Assembly (NCBI RefSeq): GCF_024585265.1
Contig: NZ_CP036533.1
Coordinates: 248,001 to 312,000, forward strand
DNA length: 64,000 bases
Direction: 5' to 3'
From: Bradyrhizobium sp. WBAH42
GTDB lineage: Bacteria > Pseudomonadota > Alphaproteobacteria > Rhizobiales > Xanthobacteraceae
Shown here: piece by piece, positions 27,648 through 35,461 of the stretch
How positions within the stretch are numbered: the first letter of the stretch is position 1
How the letters are laid out: each line of letters starts with the position of its first letter
Made by a program: the position numbers and the translations under genes
The notes under the pieces: generated by a model
Seen by the model: only the letters and a program-made list of their open reading frames with translations
Databases searched by the model: none
Told to the model about the DNA's origin: nothing

Positions 27648-28840
27648 CAGGTTCTAAAATGATTTCGGATGTCATCGAGGTGGGCAAGATTTTTGATGCC
27701 CATAAATTCTGCCGCATTGTGGTTCGTGATCATTCCGTTGGACCACGCCTCAAGGACAAGTCCAGTGTAAAGATCACCACGGGATGACCGAAATCTTGAA
27801 CCATAGTATTCGGGACGACCGCCGCCCTTGAATTCCTTCTCTTGCTGAAGGAATTGAGGTCTCTTTACGCGCCAGTAGAAATCTTGATCGACGTAACCGA
27901 GCTCAACGAGCCGAACTAGTGCAGCGTGTCGACTCACACAGAATGCGTTAGCCACGGCTGCAATCTTTCCGTCGTCTATGCTGCGCTCTGGTCGACGCGG
28001 CACTGGCTGGAGTAGCCGAACGACTTCGGTTTTGGGCATTAGGAATGCGCCCGCAAAGCCGTCGCACCAATCCTCTACCGACCGCGCCCGCGTCTTGCTT
28101 GGCGCTGATCCTATTGGACCACTGATCCCACTCTCCTTAAGGACCACGTGTCCGAGCTCATGTGCAAGCGTGAAAGCCTGTGCGGTTGGAGCTTCCTTGC
28201 TGAAGACGAGTACGGGCAGAGGACTTGCAAAGAGACACATGCCTCTCGCGCCGAAGGCCGCTAGACCCGAATTCTTCATAGTTATGATGCCCGCGCGTTC
28301 TAGGTAGTCCCGGAATGCGCTGACGAACTTGGCCTTATCGTTACCCTTGCGCGAATACTGCTCATCCATCGGTAGCTTCAGCGCTTCGCGAACAGTCGCC
28401 GCCGCCGCTTCATGGTTTTTCCCAAGGGGCCAGTAGAATGAGCTGTCAAGGACGAGCGGTTTGATTCCCAGAATTTCGTAGAGGTCGAGCGCATTGAGGC
28501 GTGTCTGTTCGGCCTCTGCCTGGATTAGTAGAAGTTCGTATTGCTCATTTGGAGCCTCGGCTTCTGAATGGAGCCGAAAATCCGGAACCAGTTGCAGCTC
28601 CTTTATCTGCGGCTGCTCCTTGGACAGAAGCTCCATAAACGGCACGTCGTAGACATTCGCTAGCTTACGGGCTTGCTTCACGGTTGGGAGGTCTGCGCCT
28701 GCCTCCCATCGCTGTATGTGATCGGGCGTTACCCCGGCTCCTTTCGCAGCGCTCTCCACGGACAGACGCACGCGCTTCCGCGCCCATTGAAGGACGTCGC
28801 GATTGAACGGCGCTCTTTCTTTTTTCTGGGCGATAGCCAT
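27647..28840 (-). CDS. XRE helix-turn-helix plus ImmA/IrrE metallopeptidase, predicted antitoxin/regulator
   Basis: A 397-residue two-domain protein. An XRE helix-turn-helix occupies about residues 14-75 (LSVESAAKGAGVTPDHIQRW). An ImmA/IrrE zinc peptidase domain follows, with the HEXXH motif His227-Glu228-x-x-His231 in TLAHELGHVV and a downstream Glu-rich helix around SVEDWCDGFAGAFLMP. Such proteins cleave repressors or act as antitoxins with a PIN-like partner. Here the partner gene is directly downstream and overlaps by one base. AAGGTGA precedes the ATG at a suitable distance. The base composition is visibly lower in G+C than the core genes. Confidence 0.86.
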   Translation of the reverse strand: MAIAQKKERAPFNRDVLQWARKRVRLSVESAAKGAGVTPDHIQRWEAGADLPTVKQARKLANVYDVPFMELLSKEQPQIKELQLVPDFRLHSEAEAPNEQYELLLIQAEAEQTRLNALDLYEILGIKPLVLDSSFYWPLGKNHEAAAATVREALKLPMDEQYSRKGNDKAKFVSAFRDYLERAGIITMKNSGLAAFGARGMCLFASPLPVLVFSKEAPTAQAFTLAHELGHVVLKESGISGPIGSAPSKTRARSVEDWCDGFAGAFLMPKTEVVRLLQPVPRRPERSIDDGKIAAVANAFCVSRHAALVRLVELGYVDQDFYWRVKRPQFLQQEKEFKGGGRPEYYGSRFRSSRGDLYTGLVLEAWSNGMITNHNAAEFMGIKNLAHLDDIRNHFRT

Positions 28841-28865
28841 TGCGCGTCACCTTAGCGCAAAATGT

Positions 28866-28885
28866 AAACTGAATGATGTGAGTTT
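28866..28885. promoter_or_regulatory. Candidate operator of the XRE-ImmA/IrrE module
   Basis: AAACT (28866-28870) and AGTTT (28881-28885) are inverted copies ten bases apart, centred about 35 bases upstream of the XRE-ImmA/IrrE start. An autoregulatory XRE site is expected there; the assignment is inferred. Confidence 0.35.
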
Positions 28886-29001
28886 CAACGCTTCGCGCCA
28901 TGGTTGCGGAGAAAGCGCCCGCAGCGCGAACGCAACCAAAGGGCGGCGTTCTTCACCCTAGCCCGATATTGGGGTCACTTCTGCTAGGGATTTGATCCCG
29001 C

Positions 29002-29078
29002 TGGTACAGTTGGGTGGGCTCGAACCACCGACCTCCTGTTCCACAGACAGGCGCTCTAACCAACTGAGCTACAACTGC
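29002..29078 (-). tRNA. tRNA-His (anticodon GTG)
   Basis: Read on the minus strand the 77-base cloverleaf has acceptor GCAGTTG/CAACTGT, the D arm with AGCTCAGTTGGTTAGAGC, the anticodon arm CCTGT-CTGTGGA-ACAGG (anticodon GTG), the T arm GGTGG-TTCGAGC-CCACC (the last pairs slightly shifted) and encoded CCA. The discriminator is A73 with U72, and no G-1/C73 pair is encoded; this is the exception known from most alphaproteobacteria. Its 3' end faces the accessory region at lower coordinates. Confidence 0.96.
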
Positions 29079-29299
29079 ATCCTTGCGAGCCGCGCCTTGG
29101 GCTGCCTGAAAAGGCCTGACGCCTGAGGGGGGCTGGACGGGGCGGAAACTAGGTGCAACGGCCCGGTTTGGCAAGGCCGCAAAACCCGATATTTCCCCTC
29201 TTAAACACCAGGAAACCAGGTCGATCGGCCGGGCGGGATCACCTCTCCCTCCGGGAGAGGTGGACGGAGTGCTGGGCGCGAGCGGAGCAAACCCATTGC

Positions 29300-29333
29300 A
29301 AAAGAAAAACCCGGGCCTTTCGGGCCCGGGCTT
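29300..29333 (-). terminator. Terminator of the phasin gene
   Basis: On the minus strand the hairpin AAGCCCGGGCCCGAAAGGCC with its CGGGTT partner is followed by TTTTCTTTT. It lies 25 bases after the phasin stop. Confidence 0.82.
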
Positions 29334-29357
29334 CCTATCTCACACCAATCCGACCGC

Positions 29358-29792
29358 TCAGGCGGCGGACGGATAGTACTTCGAGGCGCTGGCCTTGATC
29401 GGCTCGGCGGTCTCGGCGGCGACGCGCTGGGTGAGCTCGACCAGCTCCTTGGCCTGGGCCTGGTAGGTCTCGAGCTGCTTGCGGGCGTGGCCGGTCCACA
29501 GCTCCATCGCTTCCGTCGGCGACTTGGCGCCGAACAGCTGCTGGGCGAAGTCGAGCTGGGCGCTCGAATTGGCCTTCATGAACTCGACCAGCTTGGCGGT
29601 GTACTCGCTCGCGCCCTTGGAGGCGGAGGTGAAGACGGCCTCGACGGTGCCGTTGTGGGTCTCGGCGGCGTCCTTGAACTTGGCGTAGTTCTCGCGGGCC
29701 TGCGCCGCGCCCTTCTCGGCGAACGCACGCATCTGCTCGGGAACCTCGAACGGGATGATCGAGGCAGAAAACGGATCAGTCGCACCTGTCAT
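29358..29792 (-). CDS. Phasin family protein
   Basis: A 144-residue amphipathic helical protein of the Phasin_2 type. Landmarks are FEVPEQMRAFAEKGAAQARENY, given here as PEQMRAFAEKGAAQARENY, then VEFMKANSSAQLDFAQQLFGAKSPTEAMELW (core LDFAQQLFGAKSPTEAMELW) and the closing helix TYQAQAKELVELTQRVA. Phasins coat polyhydroxybutyrate granules or act more widely as chaperone-like proteins. There is no signal peptide or Cys. A strong terminator follows. It stands alone next to tRNA-His. Confidence 0.9.
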   Translation of the reverse strand: MTGATDPFSASIIPFEVPEQMRAFAEKGAAQARENYAKFKDAAETHNGTVEAVFTSASKGASEYTAKLVEFMKANSSAQLDFAQQLFGAKSPTEAMELWTGHARKQLETYQAQAKELVELTQRVAAETAEPIKASASKYYPSAA

Positions 29793-30474
29793 GTTGGTCC
29801 CTCACGCTAATTGAAAAAATGGAGTGAGCCTTCTGGCGCGCCCGCCGGCCCCCATCATGGGCCTCGCATTGAGCGGGAACGAAGACTGGAAACGCGAAAC
29901 AATCGAGATGGCTCGCCCAGCGCCAAGCACTATGACTGCCTATCATGTCAACATTGTGCATCGCAACGCGGCAGAGACGTGCGGTGCGAAATTTAATCTC
30001 GGGGAGGATGAGGTTCCGGGGGTGGGGAACCGGGGGTTGAAGTGAAGAGGCACGGAGGCGAGCGGCTTTCTTACCCTCCCCTGGAGGGTCCGGGACGAGC
30101 GTAGCTCGCCCGTGGGTCGCTCGCGCAAAGCGCGGGCGGGGTGGGGTGATCTCTCCACTCGGGGACCGCCCGTGGGGAGAGACTGTCACCCCACCTCGGT
30201 TCGCTCTCCGCTTCGCTGCGTGCGAACCGATCCTCCCCCTCCAGGGGAGGATGGCAGCGCGCATGCCGCGCGCCCCTCCCCAACCCACGAATCCCTTGGA
30301 TGCAACATCGGCTCGGCTTGCGGGGGTGGCGGGATTAAGGTTATCGCCGCTTGGGGGGCGCTTGCGGGCTTTGGGCCGTGGACCTGGTCGCGCCTTCCGG
30401 GCGATACTAACCCTTTCTTAAGGCTGTCATTCCCGGCAGCCGCCACACGTGAAGCGTGAGATGCAGCCGGCCTG
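29793..30474. repeat. Gene-free interval with a family D palindromic repeat
   Basis: About 30072-30255 is a repeat whose ends are CTCCCCTGGAGGG and CCTCCCCCTCCAGGGGAGG (inverted), with inner GGGTGGGGTGATCTCTCC and its counterparts. A relative of this element forms the 3' end of serC at 37065-37184. The rest of the interval (29793-30070 and 30260-30474) shows no ORF with coding character; the promoters of the phasin and the histidine kinase must lie here. Confidence 0.65.
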
Positions 30475-33400
30475 ATGACGCGTTCGGATTTCCAGTTGCG
30501 AGGGGTGGGCGATCCGCGGCTGGCCGTGCATGCGACCTCTGCCCTGCCGGCCTGGCTGTGGTCGACCGACGGCGCGCGCGTGCTGTGGGCCAATCCGGTC
30601 GGCGCAAAACTGTTCGGCGCGGCCAACAGCGCCGGCCTTGCGGACAAGGTGTTCGGCCCCGCCGACAGCCATCGCCGCCAGGTGGTCCGGCTCGCCCGAC
30701 AGCTGCCGGCGAACGGCGCGGTGCGGCTCGAGCGGCTGCGCGGCTTCGGCGCCCGGTTAGGGGCGCTGATGACCTGTGCTTGCGCGCGGCTCGACTTTGC
30801 CGATGGCGGCCATGCCGTGCTCGTCATCGCGATGGACCCGACGCTGCGCACGATGCCGTTGGTCGAGCGGCTGCATCGGCTGGTCGCCGGCGCCAAGGTG
30901 CCGATGGCGGCGTTCGCGCCGGACGGGCTGTTCGTCGGTGCGAGCGAGGCTGCGCACGCCCTGCTCGGCTTCCGCGATCTGTTCGAGGCCGGGCTCGACC
31001 GGGCGCGCAGCGATGCGCTGGCAACCGGTCGGGCCGCGACGCCGATCGGCATCGGCCAGATGGTGCTGCAACGGGTCGGCCAAGGCGCCGATGTCGGCCT
31101 GGTCGCGCTGATCGAGCCGGGCGCCACCACAGCGGCGCGCGATGCCGCGCCGGAGGTCACGCCCGTCGAACAGCCGGCCCCAGTGCCGGATCACGCGCAG
31201 CCTGCGCTGCCGGACGAGGCGCCGTCTGCGATCGCGCTGTTCGATGCTTTCGCCGAGCCGGCCGAGGCACCGGTCGAGACGAACGCGCCTGATGTCCCCG
31301 AGGCGCCCAAAACTCCGGTTGAAAACCAGCCGCAAGCCATTGTGTCGCCGCAGCCCGCGCCGATCAATGCGGGCATGGTCGAGCCGACTTCGGGCCAGCA
31401 CTCTTCGGGCCAGCACTCTTCAGGCCATGATTCTTCGGGCCAGCAAGAGCCGGCCGCACCGCGTCAGCATCCGCTGCGCTTCCTCTGGCAGATGGATGAA
31501 GAGGGCCGCTTTGCGCTCGGCTCCGATGACTTCATCCGCCTGATGGGCACGCACACGGCCGCCGGCTTCGGCCGCCCCTGGCGCGAGATCGCCGAGGCGT
31601 TTTCGCTCGATCCCGAAGGGCGCGTGGCCAAGGCGCTCGACAGCCAGGACACCTGGGCCGGCATCACAGTGAACTGGCCGGCCGACGGCGACGAGCACAT
31701 TCCGGTTGAGCTCGCGGGCCTGCCGGTCTACGACCGCAACCGCAACTTCGCCGGCTTCCGCGGCTTTGGCGTCTGCCGCGATCTCGACGCGCTCAACCGG
31801 CTCGAGGCGCTCAGGCGCTTCGAGCTGCTCGTCGACCCGCCGGCGCAGGATCGCTCCACTGAGGCCGTCGCGCTCGATGCGGAGGCCGAGCCGCAAGCCA
31901 AGCCTGAAGCGGCGGCGGAAGCAGAGGTTGAGGGCGAAGCAGTGGCGGCGCCGCCGCCGATCGCGCCATCCGAGCCCGAGCCTCAAGCCGAGCCCGACCT
32001 GCCAGAGCCCACAAGCGAGACGACTTCACACCCAACCGAACTGGACACGCCCGTGGAAACGCCTCCCAATGTCGTGCCGTTCCGCCCGCACGGCGATGCG
32101 CGGTCTCCGACGCTGACGCCGGTCGAGAACAGCGCGTTCAACGAGCTCGCGCGGCAATTGTCCGAGCGGCTCGAACGCGAGCGCGAGAGCATCGCCACCG
32201 ACGCGGCCGAGCCGGTTGCGGAGATCACAGCCGAAGCGCCCGAGCCGGAGGCGCCGCAGGCCGCAGCCGAATGGCTGACCGAGCCCGCACCGCCAGCCCG
32301 CGGGATGAGCGCGCGCGACCGCACGCTGCTCGACCTGTTGCCGACGGGCATCCTGATCTACCGGCTCGACCGCCTGCTCTACGCCAATCCCGCCTTCCTC
32401 GCGCGCATGGGCTATGACAGCCTGACCGCGCTGGAGCATGCCGGCGGGCTGGATGCGCTCTATGTCGAGCCGGGCGTGTCGGCGGCCAGCAGCACCTCGC
32501 AAGGCGGCACGCCTGTGACGATCAGCGCGGCGGTTGCGAATGGCGACGCACCGCTTCCGACGACGGAAGCGCATCTGCACACCATCGACTGGGACGGTGA
32601 CGGCGCGCATGCGCTGATCTGCGCGCTGCCGGAGGCGGCACCGATCGCCGCGCCTGCCGTTGCGGACACCGTGGTGGCAGCAGAATCTGACGCAGCTGAC
32701 GCGGAGCCAGCGGCCGGCGAAGCCGAGGCCGAGGATCTCGCCGCCATCCTCGACACCACGGCCGAGGGCATCGTGATGTTCGATGCCGAAGGCAACATCC
32801 ACGCCTGCAATCGTAGCGCGGAGGCGCTGTTCGGCTATGACGGCGAGGCGCTGCTGCAGCAGAATCTGCTGACGCTGTTCGCGCCCGAGAGCCAGCAAAT
32901 CGTCGCCGATTATCTGCAAAGCCTGAAGAGCCAGGACATCTCCAGCCTGCTCGATCACGGCCGCGAGGTGCTGGGCCGCGAGAAGAAGGGCGGCGTGCTT
33001 CCGCTCGCGATGATCATGGGCCGCACGCGCCCCGAAGGGCCGAACTTCTTCGCCGTGTTCCGCGATCTCTCGCACGCCAAGAAGGGCGAGAGCGAATTGA
33101 CCCAGGCCCGCCGCCTCGTCGACGGTGCGGCGAATGCCAAGGCCGACATGCTGGCGCGGATCAGCCACGAGATCCGCACGCCGCTCAACGCCATCATCGG
33201 CTTTGCCGAGGTGATGATCTCCGAGCGCTTCGGCACGCTCGGCAACGAGCGCTACGGCGAATACATGAAGGACATCCGCGCGTCCGGCGAGCGCGTCATC
33301 GCCATCATCGACGATTTGCTGGAGCTGTCGCGGATCGAGACCGGCAAGCTCGACCTGAATTTTTCGAATCTGAACCTCAACGACCTGGTCGAAGCCTGCG

Positions 33401-33825
33401 TGACGGTGATGCAGCCGCAGGCCAACCGCGAGCGCATCATCATCCGCACCTCGCTCGCCCATGCGCTGCCGCAGGTGAGCGTGGATGCGCGCGCGATGCG
33501 GCAGATCACCATGAACCTGATCTCGAACTCGATCCGGCTTGCCAGCGCCGGCGGCCAGGTCATCGTCTCGACCGCGCTGACCGACCGCGGCGAGATCGCG
33601 CTTCGCATCCGCGACACCGGCCATGGCCTTTCCGAGCGCGAGGTCGCCGCCGCCATGGAGCCGTTCCGCACCCCGCCGCCGGGCGACGCCGCCGACAGCT
33701 CGGCACTGAGCCTGTCGCTGACGAAAGCGCTGGTCGAAGCCAACCGCGCGCGGTTCAACATCAAGAGCGCCGGCCACGGCACGCTGATCGAGGTGGTGCT
33801 CGCACCGGCGCTGGCGGGGGCGTAG
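30475..33825 (+). CDS. Cytoplasmic multi-PAS sensor histidine kinase (PdhS/PleC/DivJ-like)
   Basis: A 1116-residue protein with no membrane segment. A poorly conserved N-terminal region contains four 15-base tandem repeats (residues about 306-325, SGQHS units) and Pro/Ala/Glu-rich linkers. PAS-like domains follow near 334-445, 613-700 and 757-870. The HisKA box is ISHEIRTPLNAIIGFAEVM with the phosphorylated His898. The ATPase has the N box NLISNSIRLA and a DTGHGLS G1 box. The sequence after the H box (YGEYMKDIRASGERVIAIIDD, second half IRASGERVIAIIDD) is typical of the PdhS/PleC/DivJ group that controls DivK and CtrA in Rhizobiales. No response regulator is adjacent. A weak ribosome-binding site makes the start slightly uncertain. 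Confidence 0.9.
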   Translation: MTRSDFQLRGVGDPRLAVHATSALPAWLWSTDGARVLWANPVGAKLFGAANSAGLADKVFGPADSHRRQVVRLARQLPANGAVRLERLRGFGARLGALMTCACARLDFADGGHAVLVIAMDPTLRTMPLVERLHRLVAGAKVPMAAFAPDGLFVGASEAAHALLGFRDLFEAGLDRARSDALATGRAATPIGIGQMVLQRVGQGADVGLVALIEPGATTAARDAAPEVTPVEQPAPVPDHAQPALPDEAPSAIALFDAFAEPAEAPVETNAPDVPEAPKTPVENQPQAIVSPQPAPINAGMVEPTSGQHSSGQHSSGHDSSGQQEPAAPRQHPLRFLWQMDEEGRFALGSDDFIRLMGTHTAAGFGRPWREIAEAFSLDPEGRVAKALDSQDTWAGITVNWPADGDEHIPVELAGLPVYDRNRNFAGFRGFGVCRDLDALNRLEALRRFELLVDPPAQDRSTEAVALDAEAEPQAKPEAAAEAEVEGEAVAAPPPIAPSEPEPQAEPDLPEPTSETTSHPTELDTPVETPPNVVPFRPHGDARSPTLTPVENSAFNELARQLSERLERERESIATDAAEPVAEITAEAPEPEAPQAAAEWLTEPAPPARGMSARDRTLLDLLPTGILIYRLDRLLYANPAFLARMGYDSLTALEHAGGLDALYVEPGVSAASSTSQGGTPVTISAAVANGDAPLPTTEAHLHTIDWDGDGAHALICALPEAAPIAAPAVADTVVAAESDAADAEPAAGEAEAEDLAAILDTTAEGIVMFDAEGNIHACNRSAEALFGYDGEALLQQNLLTLFAPESQQIVADYLQSLKSQDISSLLDHGREVLGREKKGGVLPLAMIMGRTRPEGPNFFAVFRDLSHAKKGESELTQARRLVDGAANAKADMLARISHEIRTPLNAIIGFAEVMISERFGTLGNERYGEYMKDIRASGERVIAIIDDLLELSRIETGKLDLNFSNLNLNDLVEACVTVMQPQANRERIIIRTSLAHALPQVSVDARAMRQITMNLISNSIRLASAGGQVIVSTALTDRGEIALRIRDTGHGLSEREVAAAMEPFRTPPPGDAADSSALSLSLTKALVEANRARFNIKSAGHGTLIEVVLAPALAGA

Positions 33826-33833
33826 GGCTCCGC

Positions 33834-33913
33834 CGTCATTGCGAGCGGAGCGAAGCAATCCAGACTGCCGCCGCGGAAAGACTCTGGATTGCTTCGCTGC
33901 GCTCGCAATGACG
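33834..33913. repeat. Palindromic intergenic repeat, family C (copy 1)
   Basis: Starts CGTCATTGCGAGCG and ends CGCTCGCAATGACG, with GAAGCAATCCAGA and TCTGGATTGCTTC inside. It lies between the convergent kinase and thiolase genes. Other copies are at 50501-50580 and 63769-63849. Confidence 0.88.
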
Positions 33914-33962
33914 AAGGGCACGGCTTGCGCCGTGCCCTTCGCAATTCAGGCGATGCTTCGGA

Positions 33963-35135
33963 TCAGCTGTAGATCTCGAACAGGCCGGCGCCGCCCTGGC
34001 CGCCGCCGATGCACATCGTCACCACGCCCCACTTGGCCTTGCGGCGGGCGCCTTCCTGCAGCAGATGGCCGGTGAGACGGGCGCCGGTCATGCCGAAGGG
34101 ATGGCCGATCGCGATCGAGCCGCCGTTGACGTTGTACTTGGCGGGATCGATGCCGAGCTGGTCGCGGCAATACAGGCACTGGCTGGCAAAGGCCTCGTTG
34201 AGCTCCCACAGGTCGATGTCGTCGATCTTGAGCCCGGTGCGCTTCAAGAGCTTCGGAATCGCGAAGACAGGGCCGATGCCCATCTCGTCCGGCTCGCAGC
34301 CGGCGGTCGCCCAGGCGACGAAGCGGCCGAGCGGCTTGAGGCCGCGCTTCTCGGCGTCCTTGGCTTCCATCAGCACCACGGCGGCGGCGCCGTCGGAGAG
34401 CTGGCTGGCATTGCCGGCGGTGACGAACTTGCCCGGGCCCTTCACCGGCTCGAGCTTTGCCAGACCTTCCATCGTGGTGTCGGGGCGATTGCATTCGTCG
34501 CGATCGACGACGTAGTCGACGATCGATTCGGCCTTGGTCTGCTTGTCGACGACCTTCATCTTGGTCTTCATCGGGACGATCTCGTCCTTGAACTTGTTCG
34601 CCTGCTGCGCCGCGGCCATGCGGCGCTGCGATTCCAGCGAGAACTCGTCCTGATATTCACGGCTGAGCTTGTAGCGCTCGGCGACGATGTCGGCGGTGTC
34701 GATCATCGCCATGAAAATGTCGGGGGCGACCTTGAGCAGCTCCGGATCGATCGATTCCTTCGGCGAGCCGCCGCCCGGAATCGAGATGCTCTCGACGCCG
34801 CCGGCGACGATGCAATCGGCGCCGTCGGAGCGGATCGAGTTCGCGGCCATCGCGATGGTCTGCAGGCCCGAGGAGCAGAAGCGGTTCACCGACACGCCGG
34901 CGGTGGTCTTCGGCAGGCCGGCGAGCAGCGCGGCCTGACGGCCGATGTTCGGCGCGCCATGGGCGCAATTGCCGAGATAGCAATCCTCGACATAGTCCTT
35001 CTCGACGCCGGCGCGGTCCACCGCGTGGTGAATGGCGTGCGCCGCAAGCGACATCGGCGGCGTGATGTTGAACCCGCCGCGGCCGGATTTTGCGAGGCCC
35101 GTGCGCGCATAGGAAACGATGACGGCTTCACGCAT
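33963..35135 (-). CDS. Acetyl-CoA C-acyltransferase (thiolase)
   Basis: A 390-residue thiolase. The acyl-accepting Cys87 is in VNRFCSSG, His345 in IAIGHPFGMTGAR and the proton-transferring Cys375 in CIGGGQGG. The sequence is closer to the degradative FadA-like branch (GNCAHGAPNIGRQAALLAG) than to PhaA, so beta-oxidation of fatty or aromatic acyl-CoA is more likely than acetoacetyl-CoA synthesis. No FadB partner is adjacent. The ATG at 35135 gives the canonical MREAVIVSYARTGL start. Confidence 0.95.
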   Translation of the reverse strand: MREAVIVSYARTGLAKSGRGGFNITPPMSLAAHAIHHAVDRAGVEKDYVEDCYLGNCAHGAPNIGRQAALLAGLPKTTAGVSVNRFCSSGLQTIAMAANSIRSDGADCIVAGGVESISIPGGGSPKESIDPELLKVAPDIFMAMIDTADIVAERYKLSREYQDEFSLESQRRMAAAQQANKFKDEIVPMKTKMKVVDKQTKAESIVDYVVDRDECNRPDTTMEGLAKLEPVKGPGKFVTAGNASQLSDGAAAVVLMEAKDAEKRGLKPLGRFVAWATAGCEPDEMGIGPVFAIPKLLKRTGLKIDDIDLWELNEAFASQCLYCRDQLGIDPAKYNVNGGSIAIGHPFGMTGARLTGHLLQEGARRKAKWGVVTMCIGGGQGGAGLFEIYS

Positions 35136-35221
35136 TGTTTTCTCCCTTGTCGAACGATTTTGAACGGAGCGTATTTACGAGGCGTTCTGGCGCCATTGGT
35201 ACACAGTTTGGCAGGCGCGGG

Positions 35222-35261
35222 GAAAATAAAACGCCGCCTCCCGGCGAAGGAAGCGGCGTTG
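35222..35261 (-). terminator. Probable terminator of the serC-serA transcript
   Basis: AACGCCGC (35253-35260 read on the minus strand) pairs with GCGGCGTT (35230-35237), followed on the minus strand by TTTATTTT. It is downstream of serA beyond a family D repeat, and the thiolase start is 87 bases further on. Confidence 0.65.
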
Positions 35262-35324
35262 TTCCGCGGGTCGGAATATGTCTGTAGAAGGCGAAGGAAT
35301 TCGACTCTGTTGGCCTGCTGTGTC

Positions 35325-35458
35325 ACCTCTCCCCAGCGGGGAGAGGTCGGATTGCGCCAGCAATCCGGGTGAGGGGCCGCAGCAATCGGTGAGAGCCTAA
35401 CCCCTCACCCGGATCGCATCTCGCGATGCGATCCGACCTCTCCCTTCGGGAGAGGTGA
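35325..35458. repeat. Palindromic intergenic repeat, family D
   Basis: CACCTCTCCCCAGCGGGGAG and GGTCGGATTGCG form one half; CCTAACCCCTCACCCGG with CGCAATCCGGGTGAGGGG shows the inner inverted parts. The element ends CTCCCTTCGGGAGAGGTG, three bases before the serA stop codon. Confidence 0.75.
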
Positions 35459-35461
35459 AGA

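Noticed and set aside
24000..29078. Phage or integrative element with attachment sites
   Set aside because: No integrase, capsid or conjugation genes, and no second copy of the tRNA-His 3' end was found, so a defined element cannot be drawn.
32026..33921. A 631-codon minus-strand frame over the histidine kinase
   Set aside because: Antisense shadow of a well-supported gene, no domain, and it runs into a palindromic repeat.
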